From: Hydnum rufescens UP504
Lineage: Eukaryota > Basidiomycota > Agaricomycetes > Cantharellales > Hydnaceae
Length of the DNA: 64,000 nt
NCBI GenBank assembly: GCA_014904985.1
Contig: MU129080.1
Coordinates: forward strand, 41,578 to 105,577
Direction of reading: 5' to 3'
The translations under genes were made by a program, and so were the position numbers. The notes below the pieces were generated by a model. That model ran no database searches, had not been told where the DNA came from, and saw only the letters and a program-made list of their open reading frames with translations. Below are positions 44,940 through 56,020 of this stretch, piece after piece (within the stretch, counting starts at the first letter, position 1; every line of letters begins with the position of its first letter).

Positions 44940-45206
44940 TCAGTGTAGATTGGCTACAGAAGACCGGCAAATCTCCAAGAGCATACCGTTGCTCAGGATC
45001 TCTCCATGTATGAATTTAATGGTTGATTCAATCATAAACTGGGTGAAAATATTGTAGAAGTAATTGCCCGAAAGGGGGCACTTAACGCCCTCGAGACATA
45101 CGGGCTGTAGAAACATCTCAGGGGTACCCTCATATTTGCTGTTACTGGCCTTTTTGGTGCCTCCCTCGTCCCCTGCAAAGATAAATGTACACCCAACAGA
45201 AGCCAT
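44940..45206 (-). CDS. Hypothetical protein, partly duplicated
   Basis: An open minus-strand frame of 88 codons downstream of the PPTase. It begins MASVGCTFIFAGDEGGTKK and continues CLEGVKCPLSGNYFYNIF. The second part (44940-45113) is also the CpG-bearing end of the tandem duplication, so a broken copy lies at 31400-31572. The boundary of homology falls at TTTCTACAG in sense direction, which also looks like a splice acceptor, so the true exon structure may differ. No family is recognised. It could be a real 3' exon of a host gene cut by the repeat block, or a chance frame. Confidence 0.35.
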   Translation of the reverse strand: MASVGCTFIFAGDEGGTKKASNSKYEGTPEMFLQPVCLEGVKCPLSGNYFYNIFTQFMIESTIKFIHGEILSNGMLLEICRSSVANLH

Positions 45207-45298
45207 GGAAAATGCTGAGTCTTCCTTACGCCAAGTGGTGCAGGATCACGGCCGACAAAAAATCAGACCAAGCAAGGGGAATCATTGACCAGACACAT

Positions 45299-46421
45299 TC
45301 AGCCTCGAGCATTTATTATGTGTTCATAAGGTAGCTGCCAGACAGCGTCCATGATAGAATCAACAGTGAGGAACCGCAGCCAGGAATCAAGGACAGCACT
45401 TTTCTGGCCGTGATTCCAAAAAAACTTGGTCTTGTCCCCTCCGCGGTGAATGGCACAAGTGACTTGATACATCTCGTCCTTCGGAGTTGTCGTAACGTTA
45501 GCTACGAACATACGGAATTCCCACCCACGGAGTTTGGACCCATCGACAAGTATCGTCTCGTTAGGGATGTCGCATTCGATCCTGTCCCATGCAATTCCTA
45601 GATGCAGAGGCTGCCCAATTGCCTTGAGATATGCCTCCTTCATCGTCCACAGAATGAATAAGCGACGCAATATGACATCGTCGGGTTGGCCGAAGAGGAA
45701 GGACCTCTCTAAATCAGTGATCTTGCAGAATAGTTGGATGAGAGATCCGCTTCGAAACCTTGATAGCAGCTGATGTGCACCTTGTGGGAAAGAGATTCAA
45801 CAAATATGGAAAGGGGCACCTTGGGAGGGGATGCCACCCTCCTCACGTCACAGCCGACATTCGCAACCGCGGGGCCGGGTCCCAGTGCGAAGGCCATTGC
45901 GACCACCTGCCCGTGGCGAGCGACATTGTACCCTAACTTTTTATCATACCCGAGGGAGACCTTACGTCAAACTTGTCATGATTGGGTGCTCGGGAAAATC
46001 CTCAAACAATGGGAAGGACGTACGATGGCAGGTTTGGCACCATCTTCATTACCGCGGATATACCAAGCCCGTGGGGGTATCTGACGCTGATTCATGACAA
46101 TGTGGGGTAGGAGACGCCCGCAGAGACACGCTATATATCCAGAGGCAGGACCCAAGGAATGAAGAGGGTATTATCTAGTGCAACGGAATAAGGCATACCC
46201 CATGCTTCATCCTTGCGGCCATCTCGTACCAGTTCCGTTACTTTGGCTCTTGACGGATCATCGAGGCACTGAAAGCACAACTGGTACTCCTAAATGTTGA
46301 GCAGAGTTCAGATTCGCCGACCCCACGCGGTTATTCGGAGACCTAAACTTACTTCATACGATGGAATGCGATTTAGACTTAGGATCCATGCGTACAGGGG
46401 GGGCTCTGGCGGAAGACTCAT
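45299..46421 (-). CDS. LYS5: 4'-phosphopantetheinyl transferase, Sfp/Lys5 type
   Basis: Transfers the phosphopantetheine arm of CoA to a serine of carrier domains. In fungi this enzyme activates aminoadipate reductase of lysine synthesis and often polyketide and non-ribosomal peptide synthases. Proposed exons, in transcription order: 46421-46353, 46289-46199, 46130-46024, 45936-45781, 45721-45299, giving 281 aa. N-terminus LYAWILSLNRIPSYEEYQLC, then GRLLPHIVMNQRQIP, LGYNVARHGQVVAMAF (position of the usual FN-SH motif), VGCDVRRV (metal-binding G-x-D), and WTMKEAYLKAIGQPL, the signature W-x-x-KE-A-x-x-K. All four introns (59-87 nt) are GT-AG and keep frame. The frame stays open 116 codons upstream of 46421, but family length favours this start. 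Head-to-head with the KAR5-like gene. Confidence 0.9.
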
Positions 46422-46584
46422 ACACGACCGATGGATTATTGTTTCTTGAGAGCCTGTTGGTGATGGCGAGGGGGCTGTACCCGTCCGGTCGTTGCCGAGG
46501 GGACCAATATTGTTTATTCCTATTTGGTCCCACGCGACAATGTGGTTCTCCCAATCGACAGCGGTGGTGGTATCACCGCCCACA
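46422..46584. promoter_or_regulatory. Divergent promoter, PPTase / KAR5-like
   Basis: Only 163 bp separate the two proposed start codons on opposite strands, so initiation signals must be shared or overlapping. Both strands are open through it, so longer N-termini cannot be excluded. No clear TATA box is seen. Confidence 0.55.
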
Positions 46585-48916
46585 ATGTTGGCGGTGTTTG
46601 GAGTCTTTGGAATGGCTGGCCCCCTGGCATCTATGGCACTTTCGGATAGTGGTGATCTCCCAAGCGATGTAACAGGTGCAACATGTCGTTCGCACCATTG
46701 ATATATCCTTATTAACCCATAGCAATAGCATCCCTCAGCAGGACCCAAGTTGATGCCATATTCTCTCAAGTACAGCGGCTAGGGTCATACGCATCCAAAC
46801 CCGACTGCTTTCGTGATGTGGCCTCCTCCCTACAGCTCAGGTGATACAGCAGACTTCACTACCAATTATGGGTGCTTACTAGCGCGAATAATAAGATGTG
46901 GGAAGGAACTCGAGGTAGACGTGGACGAAAGAGTGCAAGGTCCGTTCATGGCCAAACATAATATGTGTATTGCTATCAATGCAATCTGTCTCTCGAAGCT
47001 GCTGTATCCATGACGCTTTGCGAGATCGCAACCGCGAGGCGTCACGCTGCACCCCTTGAATGTTCGCCCTTTGTTTCGCCGCCGAACGCAGCTTTTAATC
47101 CCAGCTCCAGGAGCGAACGTGCAGATTCCCAAGCCAGTTGCGTAGAGTGAGGCATCCAATGTAAATATTCTTTCTCTTGCTGGATTAAATAGATCATTAG
47201 GGCACTGTCTCGCAGTGCTCAGTTTTGGTCTAGTTATTCAGGATATTTACGGGAAATCCGTGAGCTTATCGTTTTCTTTTTTGTTTTTTTTTTTCTTCGT
47301 AGAGCCTGACCTAGATCCCTTTTAATAGCCCAGCTTTGCTATGCATTTGGAAAGTGGGTAGAAATAGGTAATGCTACCTTTGGATCCTCGGGATAACCGC
47401 CAAGCTAACTAAAGACTATTGAGATGCCGCCAAGACTCTTTATAAAAACGCCACAATGGAGAAGTTGGCTCTTCTTCGTATGCTGCGCGATCGAGAGATT
47501 TCAATCATTCGGCACGAAGAAGGCTTTGTCGGGTCCGTCGAGGTGCGGAATGAAAACTTTCCGAGGAGGAATAATCCCCAGGAACTGATTTGAGGTTGGC
47601 TAGCGGTTAAATGAGACTATTCTCTCTCTTCGATATCTCTTTTTTAACCTGGAGGAATTTTTGGAGACCTTTAAGCAATCTGTCGAATCATCTTGGTCGG
47701 AAGTGAGCCCAAATAATAACCATAGTGGACCAACACCACTCAGGCTTGCTCGTAGGTGGAGAATATGTTTGGTCGTTGGCAAGAACAAGGGGAGCAAACT
47801 TTGATAGTGCAGCACACCAGGGCTGCTGAAGTAAGTTTGGATCTCAGTGACTGAGGGGTTAACTTATCGGTCTAGCTTCCCAGTTCTCTATCATGCTGGC
47901 ATCCTCAGTTCAAAAGGTTTCTCCCGTTGCCGAGATATGGTGGAGTAGAACCTTCTAATCAAATCGTCGTGTTCTAGCACGACACTTCAATATCTGCTCT
48001 TCTATCATCCGTGGAAACCTCGATCATCTCCATATTTCACGAGGAACAACGAAAAAATGACGTCCGAGCACGCCAAATGGATGTAATACTCGTGTGTATT
48101 CGGGGTACTTGCCGCCCACCCCGCTTAACCTAGTTACGCTTACCATAGGCGGAGACTTTGCGACGTTGGGACGACTTGGATAGTTGGTTCAGCCAACTCC
48201 AGTCTGTCAGAGTCTCAACTCCTTGGTTCTATTGACTCGTCCTGAGGTTCTTACTTGGCATCTCAGGAGTTCAATAATTTTACCAGTGTCACTGGGGACG
48301 CAATCGTGGAAATGCACCAAGCAGGGCAAGCCGCTTCGGATGTGCGGGTTTGTAATCTTATACCCTATTTCCCCTATTCTTCAATTTTGACAAGCCTATC
48401 AAGAATCACATTGACGAATCGACGGGCGTGGCTCAACGCCTATCGATGATGCTCGAAGATCTGACATCGTCGACAATCGCTGATATGCATAAATTGAACC
48501 AGACTGCTCGGGAGCTTGCTGCCGAGCTGGCGTCTGGATCTAAATCCTCTTTCTCATATCCTGTTGAGTGGTGGAAGAATGCTATTATTTATGGTCTTCG
48601 CGTTATAGTCGGGGATGGTAAGCCCCCTAGCCCTAAATATTTACTCACTTGCTTAGATCTTCCCAACTAGACTTAACTGGCGTTACGACGTTTCGTGCGA
48701 TAAATGGACTCGCGTTAGTCCTTCGTACAGTATGGGCCTTAGTTTCCATGATTGGGGTCTCCCTGGGTGTCCGTGTGTGCTCAGTATCGTCGTTCTGCCA
48801 CTCACATGCAATTTTTAATTCCAGGGTGCGCTCTTGATCGCTGTTTCGACAAGTCAATGGACAGCTCGAAAATATCAGACACATCTATCGCAAAAAGGAA
48901 GCAACCACGTTACTAG
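46585..48916 (+). CDS. KAR5: Kar5/Tht1-like nuclear fusion protein
   Basis: Family of nuclear-envelope/ER membrane proteins needed for nuclear fusion (karyogamy) in yeasts. Proposed exons: 46585-46675, 46723-46840, 46896-46939, 46999-47146, 47201-47259, 47329-47367, 47424-47542, 47655-47702, 47756-47830, 47884-47916, 47978-48082, 48149-48205, 48267-48347, 48395-48617, 48671-48772, 48825-48916 (477 aa). Signal peptide MLAVFGVFGMAGPLASMA, then LGSYASKPDCF, AVSMTLCEIATARRHAAPLEC, CVEALSRSAQFWSSYSGYLR, QLCYAFGKW, NATMEKLALLRMLRDREI. A long helical middle follows, then VEWWKNAIIYGLRVIVGDG and a hydrophobic segment LALVLRTVWALVSMIGVSLG near the C-terminus. Frame holds across all 15 introns. Least certain: acceptors at 47655 and 47756, donor at 47917, and the last junction. 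Confidence 0.8.
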
Positions 48917-49140
48917 GCATGATGATTGTTGCCGTCCGTCGATTCTCGGCCGTATTTAAAGTTGTTGCCTATAGACGTCCGGTACTCTCCATCTCGCAGT
49001 ATACAGGCCAAGCTGTACCACGGTATCGAACAAGGCCTCGTGTAGCATTACCCTATGTCTAGCGGTCAAGTGTGTCTATAATTCTTCTTATGCTCCATTG
49101 TTGTAATGTACATATGTATTTCCCCTCTGACACATTGAGT

Positions 49141-49377
49141 TCAAGAAGCTTGCATCCAGGGAGTGCCTGACCTGAACTGAAATGCCAAACCTTTGGAGTG
49201 GGCAAATTCCTTGAGACAAGATTCAGGGGGGGATCCTGGTGGCTGGATGTAGCAGTGCCATCCCTTGTAATCTGGAGGATAACCTGTTGGCGGAAGTAGT
49301 CTGCAGCCGAGTCTGATCGGCCCCAGTTTCGGAGGTACTGACCAATGTCCGAAAAAACAAAACCACCCCATCATCAT
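49141..49377 (-). pseudogene. Copia pol fragment
   Basis: The minus-strand frame contains GYPPDYKGWHCYIQPPG, the stretch found between integrase and reverse transcriptase in Copia polyproteins (compare IFLGYPPDYKGW at about 53160 on the plus strand). Only this piece is left. Confidence 0.6.
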
Positions 49378-49769
49378 GAGAATTAATAATAATGCTCCCT
49401 AATCTCCCAGCAGAGAGATGCATAATGTGTGAGAATGACAGGTATGGATGGTAATGTGCACATGTTGATACTACAATGCACTATAAAGTTCAGACTCCTA
49501 CTCAGTCTCTTACGTAACAGCAGTGATGTTTGGTATTATTTGCTATACTACAGAGACTGGAGGCAATCATTTCAAAGTCCGGTTCAGGCTCCGCCATTGG
49601 GCTAAATCGAAATGGATCCGCTTCCGAAAATCAATCCCGATACTTAGCTTTTGGGTGTTGTGTGTGATCATGATGCACAACTTCCATACATTCATATCAA
49701 AAAATTAGTTTGTGTTGAACACTACTGAGAGGGAGCTTGCTGCAACTAGAAAATGAGAAAGGTCTACAG

Positions 49770-50041
49770 CAGAATCAGATGAAGGGTGATATCTGGGTTC
49801 AGAGGAGTCAAACTAAGAACAATGATATATACATGAGTGAAAGGAAAAGGAATGTACCTGGAGTTTGGAGGAGTTGAACTAAGGGACATCCACCAGAACT
49901 GCCTGGTATATATAGGGCATCCAGCCCAAGATCACTGGATGCCATAAATGGTGCTAACCAAATATGGAATAGGGGCAAATAACAAATATGTAAATCAGGG
50001 AAGAGAAATATGAGATGGGATACCTGTAACATCTCAACAAG
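49770..50041 (-). repeat. LTR-B copy, inverted
   Basis: Reads GATGAAGGGTGATATCTGGG...GGTATATATAGGGCATCC...TAACATCTCAACA, the reverse complement of the LTR-B copies at 27388 and 40204. Confidence 0.55.
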
Positions 50042-50396
50042 ACTGCCCACTGCACTGAGATAATGGATGTGTTTCATGTACTCAACTTCTTCAGGGGTTT
50101 TGGGGGACATTTCTTTGGAGAGGTGGATTCTGGGTCAAGAGGAGTGGAAATGGGACAGGAATTGGACTGGCAGAAGTGTTCAAGGATGTCTTTCAGGTGC
50201 TTTCACTGTGAAAGGACATCTTCCAGTTTGGACAATCATGAAGGACTTCAACTCCAATGAGGTAGGAGAGGCTTCCCAGGTTGTGCATGTTAAAGCATTG
50301 TAGTTCACTTTTAACATGGGCTCAAGTGGCCTGGTCATTACTGGCAAGTGGTGAGGTTGTCCACATAGACAGGGATGATGATTTTGATGGAGTCCT

Positions 50397-50651
50397 TTAT
50401 TAGAGATATAGGGAGTTATTCCACTTTTTCTAGATTATTTCTCTGGTTTATTCCATTCCCATTTCCCTTGTCTGTTGTGCTATGTTATTAGCCTTCAGCC
50501 AGGTTTATATTATGTAATAGTTCCAGAGGTTTGCTTCTTTAGTCTTACACCTCTGGAACTATAGGTATTTGGTTCATCCCCTGTACATCTCCCTTAGTCT
50601 TACACCTCTGGAACTATAGCTGTTCCTCCCTATTGTTGCAGGTGCCTAATA
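50397..50651 (+). repeat. Probable Copia-2 5' LTR
   Basis: Contains two copies of TTAGTCTTACACCTCTGGAA and shares CTGTTGTGCTATGTTA, CCTTCAGC and TTTGGTTCATCCCCTGTA with 59806-59980. The ends are approximate. The first 70 bp also recur at 56248-56330. Confidence 0.55.
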
Positions 50652-50974
50652 GGTTACTGGGCCCATCATTCTGAACAACTCTCAAATCATCTGCATCAAA
50701 ACTCCCCTGGCCACAGCTTCTTGAGTTCCCCTCCTTCAGTTCACTCAATTGTCTGAGACTGTATACAGCCTCACCCACATATGATTGCCCTGTGTACCAA
50801 GTTTGAGCTTGATCCATTGAGATTCAAGCCCATTGCCATCTTTGTCTCAGATCACTCCTCTGTGCTCCCTCTGAGTCCTCCACCTTCAGTTCACCTCTGA
50901 TTGTTCTGAAACTTTGCACACACCCTCACCCACATCTACCCATGTACCAAATCTCCAGCCTGATCTGTTGAGAA

Positions 50975-53210
50975 TTGTGCTCATTGCTATGTGTGTCTCA
51001 CTCTCATCACTTCTACTCCCTTGAGTGCTCCTCCCTCAGTTTATGTCCAATCATCCTGAAACTTTGTGCACACCTTCACCCATGTATGTTTGTCATGTCC
51101 TCCAACTTTGAACTCAATCCATCACAAAATAAGTTCACTTTCCCACTTCTCAACAATTCCAAGTATTGCCAATGGGCTGAGTCTATGGAGGCTCACCTAT
51201 GCACTCTGGGGGCTTGGCATCATATGGCCCCTGGCTATACTCCTCCCTCTGAGCACTCCAAGGAATATGAGGAGTACTTGGACAAGCTTGAGGCTGCTGC
51301 TGGGGCTATTCTCCTTGCCTGTGAACCAGATCAGCATGGGTTCATTATCCCTTTCAAGTCCTCTCCTCAGGCCATGTGGGATGCCCTCAAAGCACACCAT
51401 GAGACTCAAGACAGCTGGCTCTCACTTCCTTGCCTACTCAGGTCTCCTCCATTTGGATGACCCCAGATGAGTCTGTCCAGTCATTCTCTGGTAGAGTTGA
51501 TGATGCCCCACACTCTGTCAAGGCCATGAGACCTGACCCCTTCACCATTGATGCCTTTGATGAAGAACTTGCCACTGTGGCCCTCCTCTGTGGTGCCTCT
51601 GACACTTATCAGGAGCTCACCACTGCTCTCCTTGCTCAGGACACCCTCACCAAGGCTAAAGTTACTACAGCCTTCAAGAATGAAGAGCTTTGTCATACAG
51701 CCTCTCCTGATGCCAGTTCATCTGCCACAGCTCTGAAAATGAGCATGCCACCTCTGTCCACATTGCCCACAGTCCCCTGCAATTTCTGTGGTACCAACAG
51801 CCATATTCAAGCTGATTGCCATCATTTTAAGGCAGGCAAAGGCAAAGCTCATGAGGAGTGTTCAGCTCATGCCAAGTCTCACAATAAGCCAAATGCAAAT
51901 GTGGCCACTGCGAGCAGCCCATGGAAGTGGCTGGAAGTGCAAGTCTTCCCACCTCCACCTCCCTCTCCCTCACTTCTGACTCTTGGAATGCAGACACAGG
52001 TGCCACTGCTCATATGACAGGTCACTGTCACTGGTTTGTGTCATATGCACCCTGTCAAATTCCTATTCATCTTGCAAATGATGAAGTCATTAGAGCAGCT
52101 GGGTTGGGACTGTGGAGTTTAGGCCAATGAAGGATGGTTTCCCTCTTCAGCCTGTTGTATTTAGTTGTGTTCTCCATGTTCCCTCTATTGCCAACAATCT
52201 ACTCTCTGTTCTCTCCCTTACTCACAAACATGGCTTTACTGGCACTATCCATCAGAATTGTATGGATTTCAAACAAGGCACTACTCTACACTTCTCTGCT
52301 GCCATAGGCAAGAATAACATTGCCTATTTGGAAGGAAAGACAGTCACCCATGAGTCTTCTCACTTGGCTCAGTCTCTTCACACTCTTGATCTCTGGCACT
52401 GTCACCTTGGCCATATTGGACAGGATCATCTCCAGGAGCTTGTCAGTAAGGACCTAGTCACAGGTCTCAAGCTTGACAGGTCTCAGCCTCCTGTCCTATT
52501 TGTGAGGCTTGTGTCCTTGGGAAACAGCACAGAGAGCCCTTTCCTAGAGCTGTCTCCTCTCATCATTCCAAGCCTCTGGAACTTGTCCATTCTGATCTCC
52601 ATGGTCCTACTCCTGTCTGCACCTCCTCTGGCTATCAGTATTGGGTCACTTTCATTGATGATGCCACACATTATCACTTTGTCTACTTATTGAAGACTAG
52701 GGACAAGATGTTTGCTGCATTCAAGCAATTCAAGGCCTCACTGAGAATCAGACTGGATGAAGCATCAAGGCCTTTTGGGATGACAAGGGAGGGGTGTACA
52801 TGTCCAATTAGTGGGAGGCCTTCATGAAGGAACATGGGATTGTGCATGAACATACAACTTGAGCCACTCCTCAGCAGAATGGAGTTGCTGAGAGAACAAA
52901 CTGCATTTTGGATAATGGGATCACTACTATGCTCTCTGCTGCTCATCTCCCTGCATCCTTCTGGGGTGAAGCACTCTCCACCTTCCTCCATGTTCTCAAT
53001 CACTCTCCTACATCTGCTCTCACTGGGAAGATCTCCTTTGAGGCCTGGCATGAGAGGTATCCATCTGTTTCTCATCTTCACATTCTTGGCTGCCAAGCCT
53101 GTGTGCATGTGCAGAAGGATCAACAGAAGGGATTTGGACCAAAGTCCCTGAAGTGTATCTTCCTTGGCTATCCCCCTGATTACAAGGGATGGTGCTGTGG
53201 AAGATAAAAA
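50975..53210 (+). pseudogene. Copia-2 gag-protease-integrase, decayed
   Basis: Gag begins around 51110 (FELNPSQNKFTFPLLN; YCQWAESMEAHL; KSSPQAMWDALKAHH) and continues in another frame (FDEELATVALLCGASDTYQE). A zinc knuckle CNFCGTNSHIQADCH lies near 51780. The protease motif is NADTGATAHM near 51990. Integrase has WHCHLGHIGQDHLQELV near 52400, then PQQNGVAER and ASFWGEALSTFLHVLNHSP near 52960. At least five frame changes separate these pieces. The reverse transcriptase and RNase H are absent. Confidence 0.85.
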
Positions 53211-53799
53211 CATCCAGTATCAGAAAATGCGGAATCATGCCACTTCCAGCCTGTGGACAATCACATGACTGATTATGAAATTAATTCTGGCTATGCACAG
53301 AAACAAATTCATTCTATTACTCTGTCAGTTTTGATCAAAAATGCTCACCCATATAATGCTTGGAAACTACAATTTATGCCTTTCAAACAGTACCAAATAC
53401 AAGTTGAACAGACCAAAACTGCACTCTCCAGACTGATTTTACTATCAAAATCCAAATATTCCAGTATTTAACGAATTTCTCTGTCAGTTTGCATCCAATC
53501 TGCTCAAAACCACTGCATCTAGAAAGCTGTTAAAAATCCACATCAAATGGTACTGAGTACACTGAGAACAGATCAAAACTGAACTCTCCAGACCAATATT
53601 ACAGTCAAATCCAACACCCACCAGTATTTTACAAATTTCTCCATCAGTTCACATCCAATCTGCTCAAAACCATCACTCCCAGAAAGCTGTTAAAAACCTG
53701 CATGGAATGGTACTGTTAATGCCTATCATGGATACAAAATGCTGTCTCTGCATCAAATCCCACCCCATGCACTTGTTCTATTATTAACCAGTGACAAAA
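53211..53799. repeat. CpG-poor repeat related to LTR-A interiors
   Basis: No gene. Recurring words (TTCTCTGTCAGTTTTGATC, CATCCAATCTGCTCAAAACC, AGAAAGCTGTTAAAAA) resemble the interior of the LTR-A copies near 38200-38600 and 58400-58700, in three roughly 110-bp partial repeats. Confidence 0.5.
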
Positions 53800-54340
53800 A
53801 CACCTTAACTACTGGACTAGGCTCAAAGTAATCTCCAAACCTGGAGATATCCCTTAATTTTGCTTCTTGTGAGCTCCAAGATGCATCACAAGTCCAGTGA
53901 CATCATGCTTCAACACTCCACAGGCTCAGGAAATTAGTGACATCATTCCCCTTATGATTCCTTTTGTTCTCTTCATGAATGACATCACTATGACATCACA
54001 CTTTATGGATGACTCAGCTATGACTGCATTATGACATCATTCTGTTATTACTCTTTTGTTCTACTCCACTATGATCTCATAGCTTTATTACTCTTTTGTT
54101 CTTGCTCCATGCACAGCCACCTTCAGATAGGTATATAAGCTAGCAGATTTTCTTGTACCCCCCATCTCCTCACTCTGAAATCAACCACTGTCAACTACTG
54201 TCAACTTTTCTGCTTATAATCTAAAAAACAGTCTCTCTAAAGCCATCTGGAGCTAAGTCATCTTCAAGGTTGTTGAGACCAAGCTACTGGAAGCCCTCTA
54301 TACAAAATGCTAAATCCAAGGATAGTTACAGAACCTAAGT
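53800..54340 (+). repeat. Possible solo LTR with promoter motifs
   Basis: Five copies of TGACATCA lie between 53898 and 54040. They are followed by ATTACTCTTTTGTTC twice, a TATA-like GGTATATAAGC at 54129-54139, then a CT-rich stretch. Tandem enhancer words upstream of a TATA box are typical of LTR U3 regions. The termini could not be fixed. Confidence 0.45.
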
Positions 54341-54397
54341 TCAGAGTTGCTAGACATCCAAGGAGAAGTAAGCATAATGAAATACAAGTCAGGTTCT

Positions 54398-54424
54398 AAA
54401 GAAAGAAAGAAAGAAAGAAAGAGA
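54398..54424 (+). repeat. (AAAG)n microsatellite
   Basis: About six uninterrupted AAAG units. The surrounding 54340-54760 has no recognisable gene. Confidence 0.85.
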
Positions 54425-55002
54425 GAAGCATACTAACAAGACTAACCAAGCACTGACCAGTCTATAACCCACAGATATCTGCATTTTGACCAGAGACATT
54501 AAACAAGAACACACAAATATCAGTAAACAAGTCAACATAACACAAACAGCATTTAAGCCTTCATATAAGCATCCTCTACATATAAACCTTCCTATAAGCA
54601 TCCACAATATATCATTGACTACAGCTAGTCCATATCACATCCTATTCTCCACTGAACACATACACATCTTGCAGAGAGTGATCAACCATTGAAGTGAACC
54701 AACCCATTTAAATAACAAGAGAAACACAGTCTCCCATCTACACACTGGCTGAACCAGATTTTGATTTGACAGTCATTGGAGCTCCCAACCCTTCTTCTAT
54801 AGCACTGTTGCAATCCTTATCAGCCAGGATGTGGTCTTTGATGAAGAACAGCTCCCAGGGACTTCTCTCACTTCAGAGAATCCTAAGTACACACCTCTCT
54901 TTGTTCCCCCTGATGTGCCTCTTGGTCCAGTGGGAGCCTCTATCCCAATTCCTCCTCAGGATCCTCCATGTGGAGAGTGAGAAGCATCTAGAGCTGGATC
55001 AC

Positions 55003-55264
55003 ATGAAGGGTGATATCTGGAGTTCAGAGGTGTCAAACTGGGAATGAAGATATATACATGAGTGAGAAGAAAAGAGACATACCTGGAGTTCAGAGGTGTC
55101 AGACTAAGGAACTGCCTCCAGAACTCCAGGGTATATAAAGGGCATCCAGACTGAGATCACTGGATGCCATATGTGGTGCTAACCAAAAAAGGGAATAGGG
55201 GCAAATAACAAATATGTGAATAAGGGAATAGAAATATGAAATGGGATACCCATCACATCTCAAC
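55003..55264 (-). repeat. LTR-B copy, inverted
   Basis: GAAGGGTGATATCTGGAG...GGTATATAAAGGGCATCC...ATCACATCTCAACA, the same layout as the copy at 49770-50041. Confidence 0.55.
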
Positions 55265-55354
55265 ATGCTCAAGGTAGATGCATTTAAATGGGTATCCAAA
55301 CAATTTTAAATTTCCCAAACCCCTATTTTCAAGTTACAGCATATGTGCTGAGCC

Positions 55355-56020
55355 TATGGATGCCTTTGGTCTGGTTTAAACCTACAGAACCTGGGTTTAA
55401 ACCTAAACCAGACCCAGGTCTGGTTCCATTCAGGTCAGGTTTCATTTCATTTTCTTCAGGTCCAGGTTCAGGTTTTGCCCTTGCCTGGAATCCAAAAACC
55501 GGTCTGAAACCAGGTTTAAACCTGAACCTGAAAAGTAGGGTGTAGCTTCCATTCCATGTAAATTGACCATGATTCTGGCACCAAATCTGGCAATTTACAG
55601 ATGTGACTATAGTTCTGGAGTCAGAAGTCACATGACTCAGCAATCAAATGAGGTAATTGGTGCAGGTCACAAGTCACATGACAGAATGTAGTGACTAAAT
55701 ACCATCTCTAGAAGATGTGTGAGCAATAAATTGAAGTGAAAGGGGGCTAGGAAGGAGATGTGGACCTAAAGCAGGATGTAAAGGGAGTGGCAGAGGCAGA
55801 GACTTGAGCAGAGGGTGTAGATATTCTATAGTACCCCCTGAAAATGTTGGGCTCTCCCCATAGCTCAGGTTTGAGGTTTAAACCTGAACCTGACCTGAAT
55901 GGAACCAAACCTCAGGTCAGGTTCAGGTTTTGCCCTCATGGGTGATTTCAGGTTCAGGTCTGGTTTAGATTTTGCCCAAAATGGGAAAAACCAAACCAAA
56001 ACTGAACCTAGGCATCCATA
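55355..56020. mobile_element. TATGGATGC MITE, 666 bp, second copy
   Basis: Ends TATGGATGCCT...AGGCATCCATA are perfect 11-bp inverted repeats. The target duplication GCTGAGCC (8 bp) lies at 55347-55354 and 56021-56028. The interior is collinear with 41949-42623, including the AGGTTCAGGTTT arrays at both ends and the unique middle (AGTGAAAGGGGGCTAGGAAG). hAT-type, non-autonomous. Confidence 0.9.

Larger units (their letters stand above)
31638..45113 (+). repeat. 5.6-kb tandem duplication, copy 2, interrupted
   Basis: Same unit as 25969-31572, expanded by a Copia element (32213-39361) and a 675-bp MITE (41949-42623). With these and their target duplications removed it is about 5.64 kb, against 5.60 kb for copy 1. 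Homology stops at 45113, where the sequence passes into CpG-bearing, host-like DNA. Confidence 0.88.
50397..53210 (+). mobile_element. Second Copia element, truncated
   Basis: A plus-strand Copia with a probable 5' LTR (about 50397-50651). It is followed by GGTTACTGGGCCC, close to the GGTTATGGGCCC primer-site candidate of the first Copia. Gag, protease and integrase follow, and the sequence stops after IFLGYPPDYKGW at about 53195, before the reverse transcriptase. An LTR-like relative at 59806-59980 might be its displaced 3' LTR. CpG is nearly absent, so it is old. Confidence 0.78.

Noticed and set aside
46308..46769. Longer PPTase starting at 46769
   Set aside because: Frame is open, but it would overlap the KAR5-like first exon and make the enzyme about 116 residues longer than the family; kept only as an alternative.
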